Source of the DNA: Tragulus kanchil
Taxonomy: Eukaryota > Chordata > Mammalia > Artiodactyla > Tragulidae
NCBI GenBank assembly: GCA_022376925.1
Contig: JAIOJX010000003.1
Coordinates: forward strand, 37,315,874 to 37,379,873
Length of the DNA: 64,000 nt
Direction: 5' to 3'
Under the pieces are notes generated by a model. It was not told where the DNA came from, did no database searches, and saw only the letters and a program-made list of their open reading frames with translations. This document shows positions 12,138 to 23,850 of this stretch, piece by piece. The stretch's first letter is position 1. Each line of letters opens with the position of its first letter. Both the position numbers and the translations under genes were made by a program.

Positions 12138-13109
12138 GGTGAACAAACTTTCCAGGGAAGAGGTGCATTTTCCAAGATTGTGTGAACAACCTCAGTGACA
12201 GAAGAAGTTCTTCAGAGGTTGGTGCTGAAAGTGTTAAAGAATATGGCCTGTCTTCTTGGGAAATGGGAATATTGACATCATGAGAGGGGAAAGCAGCAAG
12301 AAATAGGTCTTCCTGACTAGCCCATAGGATGATTTTCAAAATCCCACCTTTTGTAGACTAAAGAAATTCAATATGAAAGTTTGACATTTGTCATCTTTAA
12401 AATAGGATGATTAGTGAAATGTTGATTCTTGTCAAATTTTCAAATCCAGAACTTCAATTTGATATGCCTGAGCATTTCACTTTCTTTTGATCTGATACCT
12501 ACTATAGCCACGTAAGAAGGCAGAGCCAGTATTAATGTCTTTATTTCACAGACCTAACCAGACATGGAGAGGTGAAGCGACAGTCCTAACACCCTCCTGA
12601 CAGTGAGCCTAGGCTGTTTCATTATATTGTGTGCTATGTGTCTCCTATTTTCCTTAATATTCTGTGTCCTTAACTAGAGGAGGTAAGGGACATAATGAAA
12701 TAAAATTCATATTTTAAGGCAAGACAAGAAAAATTTAAGCATAGAATATTTTTTTCCTGCCCATTTGGGCCTCCTTCCTCCTCTCTAGTGTGCATAGTGC
12801 ATTGGTGTTATGTGTTAACCAGACCTCCCCAGTGGTGGAAATACCTGCTTAAATATTATTTTAGAAGGTAATATTCCTTTCTCAATCAGTAAGGGGTTAC
12901 GATGACCCATCATGCGTGTTTTATGTGCAGATATCTTTCATTTCCCTTAAAGATAGTAACTGATATGGAACATACTGGGCTGCACCTAATGGACATCCTT
13001 TGCTTAAATATTTCCTTCTAATCTATATATATATATATATAGATATATAGATATATCCATATATATATGGATATATAGCCATACTTATGATTGGTCTATC
13101 TATCTATCT

Positions 13110-13420
13110 ATCTATATCCTTTCTTCTTGAGCCTCCCTCCCACTTCCCCATCCTGTCCCTCTAGGTCATCACAGAGCGCCAAGCTGAGCTCCCTGTGTTA
13201 TTCAGTGGCTTCCCACTAGCTATGTATTTTACACAATGGTGGTAGTGTATATACATCAATGCTACTTTCTCCATTGGTTTCACCCTCTCCTTCCCTTGCT
13301 GTGTCCACAAGGCTGTTCTCTACATCTGTGTGTCTTCTTCTGAGCCTATTCATGTTACTAGCTCAATTACTTGTATTCTACCTATTTTACAAGACTATTG
13401 TTTCTTGCATCACCGTATTT
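13110..13420 (-). mobile_element. L1 3'-UTR fragment (antisense), second copy
   Basis: Continues past the duplication with 'ccctctccttcccttgctgt' and 'acaaggctgttctctacatc', typical of antisense L1 3' ends. The 66-codon frame starting at 13259 lies inside it and is not a gene. Confidence 0.6.
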
Positions 13421-13718
13421 GTGAGTGAACCTCTGAAAAAAAGAATGATAATTAGGTGACTTGAAATGACTGACCAACTATTTTGTTCTATAAGATCAAT
13501 GATTATAAGAGTGGAACTCTAGATAGGAGAAGAAGTGTTTCTTGGACCATAACTGGCAAGTAAGACAGGCAGTCCAGAGACTTTTTGTTACTGTTAACAG
13601 TAAGAGCAAATTGAGTGACCCACCAACAAAATCCTCAACTGATCTGGAGTGCATGCCTAGCACCTTGGAACAAATTGGACATGAGATGCCTCCCAAACCT
13701 TCATTGAAATTAATACCG

Positions 13719-14200
13719 AAAGGGAGGGGATTGTAAAATAAAGAACACTGCCCATCATTCATGTCTCTAAGAATTAAGCCATTAGCCATGGCAGTCACTA
13801 AACTACAGTACACCCTGGAAGAAATTCAGGGCAAAGATCAGGATGAGGCACTTAGTGCTCTGGGAAAACCAGTAGAACTGGCCCTCAGAGAGTTTGATAT
13901 TTTCAGGAGAAAAATTTTTATGAACCTGGATTCTTACATCTTCCCATATTTAGAAAAGTACTGAAACCATTAACTAAGATATCTGTTACTTGTGTTTAGC
14001 AGAACCTTCTGCCTAGCTGTGTGCTTGACTGCATATGCCTATTTCCCAGATCCCCATAGATACTGGTCTCCCCTCTTAACCTCTTTGTAACAGTCCTCTG
14101 AGCTTTCTGAAAGACTAACTCCCAGGTTACAGTCCTCAGGTTGACTTGAATAAAATGCTCTATATCCTTCTTAGGTTGACTGTTAATTTTTTTGTGGACA
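13719..14200 (+). mobile_element. Endogenous retrovirus 3' LTR with polypurine tract
   Basis: A purine tract (13719-13730, 'gaaagggagggga') is followed directly by 'tgtaaaata', the expected TG start of an LTR (13732). The 3' end is 'tgtggaca' at 14200 (CA), giving about 469 bp. A polyadenylation-like 'gaataaaatgc' lies near 14148. The frames at 13542-13736 and 13761-13964 overlap the region before and inside the LTR and are not host genes. The upstream part is probably a proviral remnant. No intact retroviral gene is visible. Confidence 0.6.
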
Positions 14201-16073
14201 GATATATCTTCTATGTATTCTAATAACTAGTATTTTAGGGCTCACAAAATGTTTATTGATTATAAATACTCTGTTAAACTAGGGCAAGATTAAAAAATGT
14301 TGAGTTCAAATCTTTCCTTGACACTGATATACCTCTGGACAAAGCAATTAATCTTTGTGTGGGTCAGTCTTAGAGGGCATTGATTTATATCCAAGTAAAC
14401 TCATTCTCTCATGAAATGAAAAAAGGCACTTTGCTACTTAATTTCCTCTTCTTGACTTTTTGCGATCCTCCATAGAATGTCTCACAAATTTGACTGCATT
14501 TTACAAGCATGAAGCCATTAACATATCTGAAAACCTAAAGATTATAAAGCAAGTCAAATATAGAAGTAAACTAAATGAAAATCCAATCTGACCAAAAGAA
14601 CCAAAAAAGAAAAACAGAAACCATTCAGCAGAAGCAAAGGGAATTATCAGCTTCCAAGACTGGGTTTTCCAGGACAGAAGCGCACAGTCAACTGGAAATA
14701 GATCAATTACCTAATCTATACAAGTCAGGATAAGATGATACCAGTAGCATCAACACAATCTAATAACTGACTAGTTTAAGACATCTGAGAGTGAACACTT
14801 TTGGTCATAAAGAAATTAACTTACATTAAATTATCATTTTAGTCTAAACATAATTTTCTAAATGAATTATATTGTATAGTATTCATCTACAAATGGCCCA
14901 AAAAAACTAGCATGTCTCTAAGAATTAAGCCATTAGCCATGGCAGTCACTAAACTACAGTACACCCTGGAAGAAATTCAGGGCAAAGATCAGGATGAGGC
15001 ACTTAGTGCTCTGGGAAAACCAGTAGAACTGGCCCTCAGAGAGTTTGATATTTTCAGGAGAAAAATTTTTATGAACCTGGATTCTTACATCTTCCCATAT
15101 TTAGAAAAGTACTGAAACCATTAACTAAGATATCTGTTACTTGTGTTTAGCAGAACCTTCTGCCTAGCTGTGTGCTTGACTGCATATGCCTATTTCCCAG
15201 ATCCCCATAGATACTGGTCTCCCCTCTTAACCTCTTTGTAACAGTCCTCTGAGCTTTCTGAAAGACTAACTCCCAGGTTACAGTCCTCAGGTTGACTTGA
15301 ATAAAATGCTCTATATCCTTCTTAGGTTGACTGTTAATTTTTTTGTGGACAGATATATCTTCTATGTATTCTAATAACTAGTATTTTAGGGCTCACAAAA
15401 TGTTTATTGATTATAAATACTCTGTTAAACTAGGGCAAGATTAAAAAATGTTGAGTTCAAATCTTTCCTTGACACTGATATACCTCTGGACAAAGCAATT
15501 AATCTTTGTGTGGGTCAGTCTTAGAGGGCATTGATTTATATCCAAGTAAACTCATTCTCTCATGAAATGAAAAAAGGCACTTTGCTACTTAATTTCCTCT
15601 TCTTGACTTTTTGCGATCCTCCATAGAATGTCTCACAAATTTGACTGCATTTTACAAGCATGAAGCCATTAACATATCTGAAAACCTAAAGATTATAAAG
15701 CAAGTCAAATATAGAAGTAAACTAAATGAAAATCCAATCTGACCAAAAGAACCAAAAAAGAAAAACAGAAACCATTCAGCAGAAGCAAAGGGAATTATCA
15801 GCTTCCAAGACTGGGTTTTCCAGGACAGAAGCGCACAGTCAACTGGAAATAGATCAATTACCTAATCTATACAAGTCAGGATAAGATGATACCAGTAGCA
15901 TCAACACAATCTAATAACTGACTAGTTTAAGACATCTGAGAGTGAACACTTTTGGTCATAAAGAAATTAACTTACATTAAATTATCATTTTAGTCTAAAC
16001 ATAATTTTCTAAATGAATTATATTGTATAGTATTCATCTACAAATGGCCCAAGGTGATGAGCAAAAAACTAGA
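13761..16073. repeat. Tandem duplication D5 (period 1151 bp)
   Basis: 13761-14910 is repeated at 14911-16073, starting 'atgtctctaagaattaagcc'. At the end of the first copy about 11 bases ('aggtgatgagc') are missing next to an A-run, another indel at a fragment end. The second copy includes the LTR from its 30th base (14912-15351). The rest of the unit is AT-rich, unassigned sequence. Confidence 0.93.
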
Positions 16074-18113
16074 ACCTAAACCAGGATGGATGAAGATGTG
16101 TTGGCCACTGGACCAACATTTACCTGTTTAGAGTCATTTGAAAAATAGGTTATTATTATTTTTTTTCTATTTGCATCTTAAACTCATTCACAAATTGTTT
16201 TGGTTTTATCAATGCATCATTGAATTACAACCCAAATCAGTAGGGCCATCTGCATGGACAGTTGCTTGTAAAGGTTTTTATAGGTAATAAATACCTTTAT
16301 TCCATGGTATGTGTGGCCTGCACACATTCACAGGAAGAAAAATACTGACATGAAAAAAATGTATTGGCATTTAGTTAGAATATGACACTTACAACTAATG
16401 CATAATAAGAATGTAAGAATAAAAATGTTTCTTTCCAACTCTTACTGAAAATAGACTGTAATTTGTATTGCAAATTATATTGAATGTTACTTGTACAAAA
16501 AAACCAAAGTTTATGATACCTTTTGATGAATGAGAGAAATTTAAGCATTAAAAATACTATCCTGTTTTGGTTGTTGCACTAGTACCTCTGCTTTTGAATG
16601 AAAAAAAAAATCGCTTTTTTTAAAAGACTTCTTTTTTTGAATGTGGACCATTTTTAAAGTCTTCTGTGAATTTGTTAACACAATATGGTTTGTGTTATTA
16701 TATGTTTTGGTTTTTCACCTAGAGGTAAAACCAAAAGCGGGCTATTTCTATTGTGGTAAATGCTACATTATTCAACAGATGTGTATTGAATTCATGGATT
16801 ATCTAGTTCCTTTATTTTCTCTCCTTGTTTAAATCTGCCTTCATTTTAGTCACCCCACCAGGGAAAATATAAATTAAAGATGAACGAAGAATGAATTAAC
16901 AGTGATGGCTGAATGAAATTACGTTCTCTGAAATACATGTTAGTCATCCATTCTGCCCTGTCTCCTCATCTGTTTTAAAGATCAATCATTTTGGGTGGGT
17001 CAGTATTAGATCTAGAGTGAAACACTAAATTAATCTGACTAGTTTAAGACATCTGAAAAGAAAAATTAACTTACATTAAATTATCATTTTAGTCTAAACA
17101 TAATTTTCTAAATGAATTATATTGTATAGTATTCATCTACAAATGGCCCAAGGTGATGAGCAAAAAACTAGAACCTAAACCAGGATGGATGAAGATGTGT
17201 TGGCCACTGGACCAACATTTACCTGTTTAGAGTCATTTGAAAAATAGGTTATTATTATTTTTTTTCTATTTGCATCTTAAACTCATTCACAAATTGTTTT
17301 GGTTTTATCAATGCATCATTGAATTACAACCCAAATCAGTAGGGCCATCTGCATGGACAGTTGCTTGTAAAGGTTTTTATAGGTAATAAATACCTTTATT
17401 CCATGGTATGTGTGGCCTGCACACATTCACAGGAAGAAAAATACTGACATGAAAAAAATGTATTGGCATTTAGTTAGAATATGACACTTACAACTAATGC
17501 ATAATAAGAATGTAAGAATAAAAATGTTTCTTTCCAACTCTTACTGAAAATAGACTGTAATTTGTATTGCAAATTATATTGAATGTTACTTGTACAAAAA
17601 AACCAAAGTTTATGATACCTTTTGATGAATGAGAGAAATTTAAGCATTAAAAATACTATCCTGTTTTGGTTGTTGCACTAGTACCTCTGCTTTTGAATGA
17701 AAAAAAAAATCGCTTTTTTTAAAAGACTTCTTTTTTTGAATGTGGACCATTTTTAAAGTCTTCTGTGAATTTGTTAACACAATATGGTTTGTGTTATTAT
17801 ATGTTTTGGTTTTTCACCTAGAGGTAAAACCAAAAGCGGGCTATTTCTATTGTGGTAAATGCTACATTATTCAACAGATGTGTATTGAATTCATGGATTA
17901 TCTAGTTCCTTTATTTTCTCTCCTTGTTTAAATCTGCCTTCATTTTAGTCACCCCACCAGGGAAAATATAAATTAAAGATGAACGAAGAATGAATTAACA
18001 GTGATGGCTGAATGAAATTACGTTCTCTGAAATACATGTTAGTCATCCATTCTGCCCTGTCTCCTCATCTGTTTTAAAGATTCATTTATTTATTCATTTT
18101 GGGCGTGGGTCAG
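15905..18113. repeat. Tandem duplication D6 (period about 1099 bp), noisy junction
   Basis: About 15905-17003 is repeated at about 17021-18113. The junction region 16983-17060 is visibly degraded. The first copy compresses 'gattcatttatttattcatt' to 'gatcaatcatt' and loses a c in 'gggcgtggg', and the second copy lacks about 20 bases (15934-15953) near its start. The contents are AT-rich non-coding DNA with no recognised gene; the 63-codon frame at 16641 and 17740 is not conserved with anything I know. Confidence 0.9.
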
Positions 18114-18396
18114 GTTGGGGAGGGAGGGGAACCGGCGGGCCACTTCTGTTGGTCTTTCATTTCTCCAGTTTCATCCGTCTTTGTTCTTTGGCTCCTGTTG
18201 GCCTCCCATCGCAGTGGCGTCTGTCGTTGCAGAGCGCTGGCTCTGGGCGCATGCGCTCCAGAGCTCCGGCTCGGTGATTGGACACATGGGTCCAGCCGCT
18301 CCGCGGCACGTGGGATCTTCCCAGGCCAGGATTCGAACCGGCGCCCCTTGCACTGCAAGGCGGTGTCCTTACCCACTGGACCACCAGGGGAAGCCC
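18073..18396 (-). mobile_element. Young CHR-like tRNA SINE with target-site duplication
   Basis: Full-length element on the minus strand. The plus strand reads the tail first ('attcatttatttattcattt'), then 'catccgtctttgttctttgg', 'gggcgcatgcgctccagag' and 'ggattcgaaccggcg', whose complement is a canonical box B GGTTCGAATCC, ending 'ggaccaccaggggaagcc'. Flanking direct repeats are 'tctcctcatctgt' (18060-18072) and 'tctcctcgtctgt' (18397-18409). Many CpGs persist, so it is recent. Confidence 0.9.
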
Positions 18397-18617
18397 TCTC
18401 CTCGTCTGTAAGGCCACTTTCAATCCGGAGTGTCACTAAATTTTAATGATATGCTGAGTTTCTCCTTTAGCCTCTCAGCTGTTTTGGTCGAGTAGGGTGT
18501 GGCATATCCATTTTAATTGACAGTGATTCTATCCCAGTTAAATGTAAACAACTCTGACAAGCCATATTTCAGCCACAATGTCTTCATGAAATATTTCTTC
18601 CCTCTGTACTGTGATGC

Positions 18618-18857
18618 GCTGTGCTGTTGCTCAGTAGTGTCCAACTCGTTGGGACCCCATGACTGTATCCCACTAAGCTCTTCTATCCATGGGATTTACA
18701 GACAAGAAACCTGGAGTGAGTTGCCATTTCCTCCTTCAGGGGGATCTTCCGGACCTAGGGATTAAACCTGAGTCCCCCGTCTTTATCTTCTGCATTGACA
18801 GGCGGCTTTTGTTTTGTTTTGTTTTGTTTTTAACCACTGAGCCAACAGGGAAGCCTA
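18618..18857 (-). mobile_element. Bov-tA SINE with internal (TTTTG)n expansion
   Basis: Minus-strand Bov-tA ('ttgctcagtagtgtccaact', 'gagttgccatttcctccttc', 'actgagccaacagggaagcc'). A (TTTTG)n tract at about 18808-18832 sits inside the tRNA-like head at the position where the element at 5499 has its A-run. Confidence 0.88.
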
Positions 18858-19167
18858 ACTAAATCTGAAATCATACTTAAGGTAAAAGAAAGGTATTTGA
18901 AAGTCTTGATACACTTGCTAATTTCTTCTCGGAAAAATATTAGCAGTAGTTTCGGCAGCACCCTATATTATTAATCTTATTGCTAAATTATTAAAGTATT
19001 TCTTAGGAAATGAAGTAACACGTGAAATCGGACAAGTCCCCTTGGTTTTATAGATCTGTAAGCACTAGCAAGTTATCTAGTTATGCAAATTAACAGTGAT
19101 GGCTGAATGAAATTACGTTCTCTGAAATACATGTTAGTCATCCATTCTGCCCTGTCTCCTCATCTGT

Positions 19168-19491
19168 TTTAAAGATTCATTTATTTATTCATTTTGGGCG
19201 TGGGTCAGGTTGGGGAGGGAGGGGAACCGGCGGGCCACTTCTGTTGGTCTTTCATTTCTCCAGTTTCATCCGTCTTTGTTCTTTGGCTCCTGTTGGCCTC
19301 CCATCGCAGTGGCGTCTGTCGTTGCAGAGCGCTGGCTCTGGGCGCATGCGCTCCAGAGCTCCGGCTCGGTGATTGGACACATGGGTCCAGCCGCTCCGCG
19401 GCACGTGGGATCTTCCCAGGCCAGGATTCGAACCGGCGCCCCTTGCACTGCAAGGCGGTGTCCTTACCCACTGGACCACCAGGGGAAGCCC
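19168..19491 (-). mobile_element. Young CHR-like tRNA SINE, second copy
   Basis: Duplicate of the element at 18073-18396 made by D7, with the same flanking repeats. Confidence 0.9.
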
Positions 19492-19712
19492 TCTCCTCGT
19501 CTGTAAGGCCACTTTCAATCCGGAGTGTCACTAAATTTTAATGATATGCTGAGTTTCTCCTTTAGCCTCTCAGCTGTTTTGGTCGAGTAGGGTGTGGCAT
19601 ATCCATTTTAATTGACAGTGATTCTATCCCAGTTAAATGTAAACAACTCTGACAAGCCATATTTCAGCCACAATGTCTTCATGAAATATTTCTTCCCTCT
19701 GTACTGTGATGC

Positions 19713-19956
19713 GCTGTGCTGTTGCTCAGTAGTGTCCAACTCGTTGGGACCCCATGACTGTATCCCACTAAGCTCTTCTATCCATGGGATTTACAGACAA
19801 GAAACCTGGAGTGAGTTGCCATTTCCTCCTTCAGGGGGATCTTCCGGACCTAGGGATTAAACCTGAGTCCCCCCGCGTCTTTATCTTCTGCATTGACAGG
19901 CGGCTTTTGTTTTGTTTTGTTTTGTTTTTAACCACTGAGCCAACAGGGAAGCCTAA
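19713..19956 (-). mobile_element. Bov-tA SINE with (TTTTG)n, second copy
   Basis: Duplicate of the element at 18618-18857, with one 2-base insertion near 19875. Confidence 0.88.
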
Positions 19957-20364
19957 CTAAATCTGAAATCATACTTAAGGTAAAAAGAAAGGTATTTGAA
20001 AGTCTTGATACACTTGCTAATTTCTTCTCGGAAAAATATTAGCAGTAGTTTCGGCAGCACCCTATATTATTAATCTTATTGCTAAATTATTAAAGTATTT
20101 CTTAGGAAATGAAGTAACACGTGAAATCGGACAAGTCCCCTTGGTTTTATAGATCTGTAAGCACTAGCAAGTTATCTAGTTATGCAAATCTTATGTAAAT
20201 ACTAACCTGAACTGTGAAAACCGGGAGATGTCCCCAGGGAAGACTGGAGGAAGGGTGGAATCTTACAGGAGGAAGGGTGTGAGGAACGCTGTTTGCTTGT
20301 GATGAATGTGTCCAGGCTGCAATACATGACTTTAGAGGTTTCTTCTATCCCAAAGAATATATGA

Positions 20365-20588
20365 GTTCCCTTGATGGCTCAGATGGTAAAGAATCCACCT
20401 GCAATGCAGGACACCTGGGTTCTGTCCCTGGGTTGGGAAACCCCCTGGAGAAGGGAGTGGCAACTCACTCCAGGATTCTTGCCTGGAGAATTCCATGGAC
20501 CTGGGAGCCTGGTGGGCTATAGTTCATGGAGTCGCAAAGAGTTGGACAGGACTCATTGATTTTCACGTCGCTTCACTTCACTTCCATA
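20365..20588 (+). mobile_element. Bov-tA SINE
   Basis: 'gttcccttgatggctcagat', 'gaatccacctgcaatgcag', 'cttgcctggagaattccatg' and 'cgcaaagagttggacagg'. The 62-codon frame at 20371 is SINE translation. Confidence 0.9.
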
Positions 20589-20691
20589 TCAAAGAGTGTT
20601 TCCTATAACTAACTGTATTTGCTGTTCAGAAATTTCAGTCTCTCTATTTAAACTCCTATCTGTCCCATTGTTTATTTTCTTTTTTAAACAT

Positions 20692-20958
20692 TAAAAATCT
20701 ATTTATTTGGCTGTGCTGGATCTTTGTTGCTAAGCATGGACTTTCTTTAGCTGTGGCAAGCACGGGCTACTGTCTAGTTGTGGTGAGCATGGGCTTCTTA
20801 TTGCAGTAGCTTCTCCTGTTGCAGAACATGGGTTCTAGGGCTTGAGGGTTTCAGTAGCTGCAGTGCTCAGGCTTAGTTGCCCTGAGGCACGTGGGATCGT
20901 CTCCCTCCAGGAGTGGAACCCATGTCCCCTGCATTGGCAGGCAAATAGACTGCCTCTG
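20692..20958 (-). mobile_element. Classical CHR-2 SINE
   Basis: Minus-strand CHR-2: 'atctatttatttggctgtgc', 'tctttgttgctaagcatgga', 'gcttctcctgttgcagaaca', 'aggcacgtgggatcgtctcc' and 'ctgcattggcaggcaaat'. CpGs are largely lost, so it is older than the CHR-like elements at 18073 and 40134, from which its body differs. Confidence 0.85.
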
Positions 20959-21462
20959 GTTTATTTTCATGTGTAACCCAGATACGAAATAAAGACTTGC
21001 ATGCTCCTGATAGCTAACTATTGTATTCTAAGATCCCTGCTAAAATCATAGGTTTTTTTGTCTTTCTTCCCCCCTCCCTCTACTCCATCATGCCTCTTTT
21101 ATTTTGATTTTTTCCCCTTTTATTTCTTCTCGGAAAATATTAGCAGTAGTTTCGCAGCACCTCTATTATTAATCTTATTGCTAAATTATTAAAGTATTTC
21201 TTAGGAAATGAAGTAACACGTGAAATCGGACAAGTCCCCTTGGTTTTATAGATCTGTAAGCACTAGCAAGTTATCTAGTTATGCAAATCTTATGTAAATA
21301 CTAACCTGAACTGTGAAAACCGGGAGATGTCCCCAGGGAAGACTGGAGGAAGGGTGGAATCTTACAGGAGGAAGGGTGTGAGGAACGCTGTTTGCTTGTG
21401 ATGAATGTGTCCAGGCTGCAATACATGACTTTAGAGGTTTCTTCTATCCCAAAGAATATATG

Positions 21463-21687
21463 AGTTCCCTTGATGGCTCAGATGGTAAAGAATCCACCTG
21501 CAATGCAGGACACCTGGGTTCTGTCCCTGGGTTGGGAAACCCCCTGGAGAAGGGAGTGGCAACTCACTCCAGGATTCTTGCCTGGAGAATTCCATGGACC
21601 TGGGAGCCTGGTGGGCTATAGTTCATGGAGTCGCAAAGAGTTGGACAGGACTCATTGATTTTCACGTCGCTTCACTTCACTTCCATA
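21463..21687 (+). mobile_element. Bov-tA SINE, second copy
   Basis: Duplicate of 20365-20588 made by D8. Confidence 0.9.
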
Positions 21688-21790
21688 TCAAAGAGTGTTT
21701 CCTATAACTAACTGTATTTGCTGTTCAGAAATTTCAGTCTCTCTATTTAAACTCCTATCTGTCCCATTGTTTATTTTCTTTTTTAAACAT

Positions 21791-22057
21791 TAAAAATCTA
21801 TTTATTTGGCTGTGCTGGATCTTTGTTGCTAAGCATGGACTTTCTTTAGCTGTGGCAAGCACGGGCTACTGTCTAGTTGTGGTGAGCATGGGCTTCTTAT
21901 TGCAGTAGCTTCTCCTGTTGCAGAACATGGGTTCTAGGGCTTGAGGGTTTCAGTAGCTGCAGTGCTCAGGCTTAGTTGCCCTGAGGCACGTGGGATCGTC
22001 TCCCTCCAGGAGTGGAACCCATGTCCCCTGCATTGGCAGGCAAATAGACTGCCTCTG
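21791..22057 (-). mobile_element. Classical CHR-2 SINE, second copy
   Basis: Duplicate of 20692-20958 made by D8. Confidence 0.85.
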
Positions 22058-22150
22058 GTTTATTTTCATGTGTAACCCAGATACGAAATAAAGACTTGCA
22101 TGCTCCTGATAGCTAACTATTGTATTCTAAGATCCCTGCTAAAATCATAG

Positions 22151-22413
22151 GTTTTTTTGTCTTTCTTCCCCCCTCCCTCTACTCCATCATGCCTCTTTTA
22201 TTTTTATATTTATTTTCATCCATCTTTTATTCTTTGCCTCTCTCGTTGCAGTGCACCGGCTCTGCGTGCATGCGCTCTGGAGTGCTGGCTCTTAATTGGA
22301 CACACCAGTCCAGCCTCTCCGTGGCACGTGGGATCTTCCCAGGCCAGGGATCGAACCGGTGCCCCTTGCACTGCAAGGCGGACTCTCTACCCACTGGACC
22401 ACGAGGGAAGCCC
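22151..22413 (-). mobile_element. CHR-like tRNA SINE with short target-site duplication
   Basis: Minus-strand member of the young family ('gcatgcgctctggagtgct', 'ccaggccagggatcgaacc', 'gcactgcaaggcggactctc', 'ccactggaccacgagggaag'), shortened in the body. 'ctaaaatca' flanks it on both sides (22139-22147 and 22414-22422). The first copy of D8 breaks inside its tail. Confidence 0.85.
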
Positions 22414-22425
22414 CTAAAATCAGAG

Positions 22426-23850
22426 TTTTGAGAGTCTAAAACTTGCCTGATGATTTCTGTTAATTTTTACAACTTTTACTCATATTGTGAAAAACCTCCA
22501 TCTTTCTGCTCCTCTTTTCTCCTCTGTCAACTACAAAGTTCAAAATTATTTTCCTGCGTTTCTTTTTCAGTCATTTTTGCCCCTCCCCCATCAAAGCTGC
22601 ATACCTAAACTCAAAGAGAATTATCTCTCAGGCTAACCGGTCACTGGCAAATTAGCAGTTTATTACTCACATGTCATATTTGATTGTAATGACTCTTTCT
22701 AAATATCAGGTGCAAAAGAACTTCTTTCTCTTTTCTTTTACAGCCTCTCACCCTTTAAAATTATCTTTAAATCATTGCACCATGGATAGCAAGCTATCTG
22801 GAATCAGATGCTTCTGTTTATTCCTGAGTTTCCAATTACACAGTGTATAGTCTGGGAAAAGGCCAAAGTAAAATTCCACCACAGGTGTGTCCAGTGGCTG
22901 TTGACGATCTCTGCTATTTCTGCCATGTCTCTGCTAGGGACAGGGATGAAGCTTTAGGTAAAAGGTAGCATCGAGACAAGTTAGAAATATAGGTGTCCTA
23001 AATATATTTCCAATGCAATTTTTCTCCCTGCACTTATAATCAAATCCTCATTAAGCCTATGGGACCACCTGGCACTGCTACTTTGAATTATAAATTCAGT
23101 ACAGATAATGTATCCAGCTGGGAATACTTAAGAAAACTTAAATGCTTTTTAAAGTTTTTAATAAAAATAGGTTTTAATACTCAAATGAAGATCTGTGCAA
23201 GATTTGGGTTTAATTGGATGCTGGTCTAAATGAGAAAAAACGATAGTTGAATATTTTCTTATAGCTTAACAAATGCTATTGAATGTCTTCTGATTGTTTT
23301 TCTAGCACAGCGGAGGGTAGCATTTTTCTTCCTGGATGTATCTGAGAGTTTGCAAAACTTTGCTTATAATAGGAGCTAAAAAAATTATAGGTTTCGATTC
23401 AGTTTGTAGGACTCTGAAGCAATTATGTGTTTAAATCTATAGAGTGAAGTTGTGGTGGCAAATCTGTACATTTATCTTTCTTTCTATTGAATTTACATTT
23501 ACCTGCATGATACACTCCCTTTTTTCCTTGGAAGCTATCTGTTTTCATTGTATTCTGAGCTGTATTTAATCTTCCTTTAATTTTTTTTCCATTTAATCCC
23601 GGGATTAACTTTATTATCTCTTCTCTCTTTTTTCTTTCCTAAGAGCTGAAACATTTTCATGATGTTCTAAATCTTACAGCACTGAATTGAATATAAATGG
23701 AATTCCAAACAAGCAAATGCATAATCCATCACCCCTTTCTAGGACTGCCAAATATCAAAGAAAGTTTATTCTTTGCTTTCAGGGTTTTTACATATCCATA
23801 TTATTTTCGCTTAGGCATTTAAAGCACTTTATTCGGTTTTAGTGTTTTCC
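22426..23850. other. Unique AT-rich non-coding stretch
   Basis: About 1.4 kb present once, with no nameable repeat, exon-like frame or RNA gene. Confidence 0.6.

Larger units (their letters stand above)
11027..13263. repeat. Tandem duplication D4 (period 1126 bp)
   Basis: 11027-12137 is repeated at 12153-13263, with about 15 extra bases (12138-12152) between the copies. The unit contains two microsatellites (an 18-base TA tract and a TCTA tract) whose lengths are identical in both copies, which argues that the copies represent one locus. Confidence 0.93.
17996..20189. repeat. Tandem duplication D7 (period 1095-1099 bp, perfectly abutting)
   Basis: 17996-19090 is repeated at 19091-20189. Differences are tiny insertions ('cccccgtc' against 'cccccgcgtc', and an extra a at 19983). 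The left ~90 bp also belong to D6, and the right ~170 bp recur at 21122-21288 through D8. Confidence 0.94.
20020..22206. repeat. Tandem duplication D8 (period about 1100 bp), noisy junction
   Basis: 20020-21107 is repeated at 21122-22206. The start of the second copy has single-base losses ('ctcggaaaatatt' for 'ctcggaaaaatatt', 'ttcgcagcacc' for 'ttcggcagcacc'). The end of the first copy diverges into 'gattttttcccctttt', a degraded read of the following SINE tail. Confidence 0.92.

Noticed and set aside
13542..13964. Small conserved host genes in the two frames here
   Set aside because: They straddle a polypurine tract and an LTR, so a retroviral remnant explains them better.
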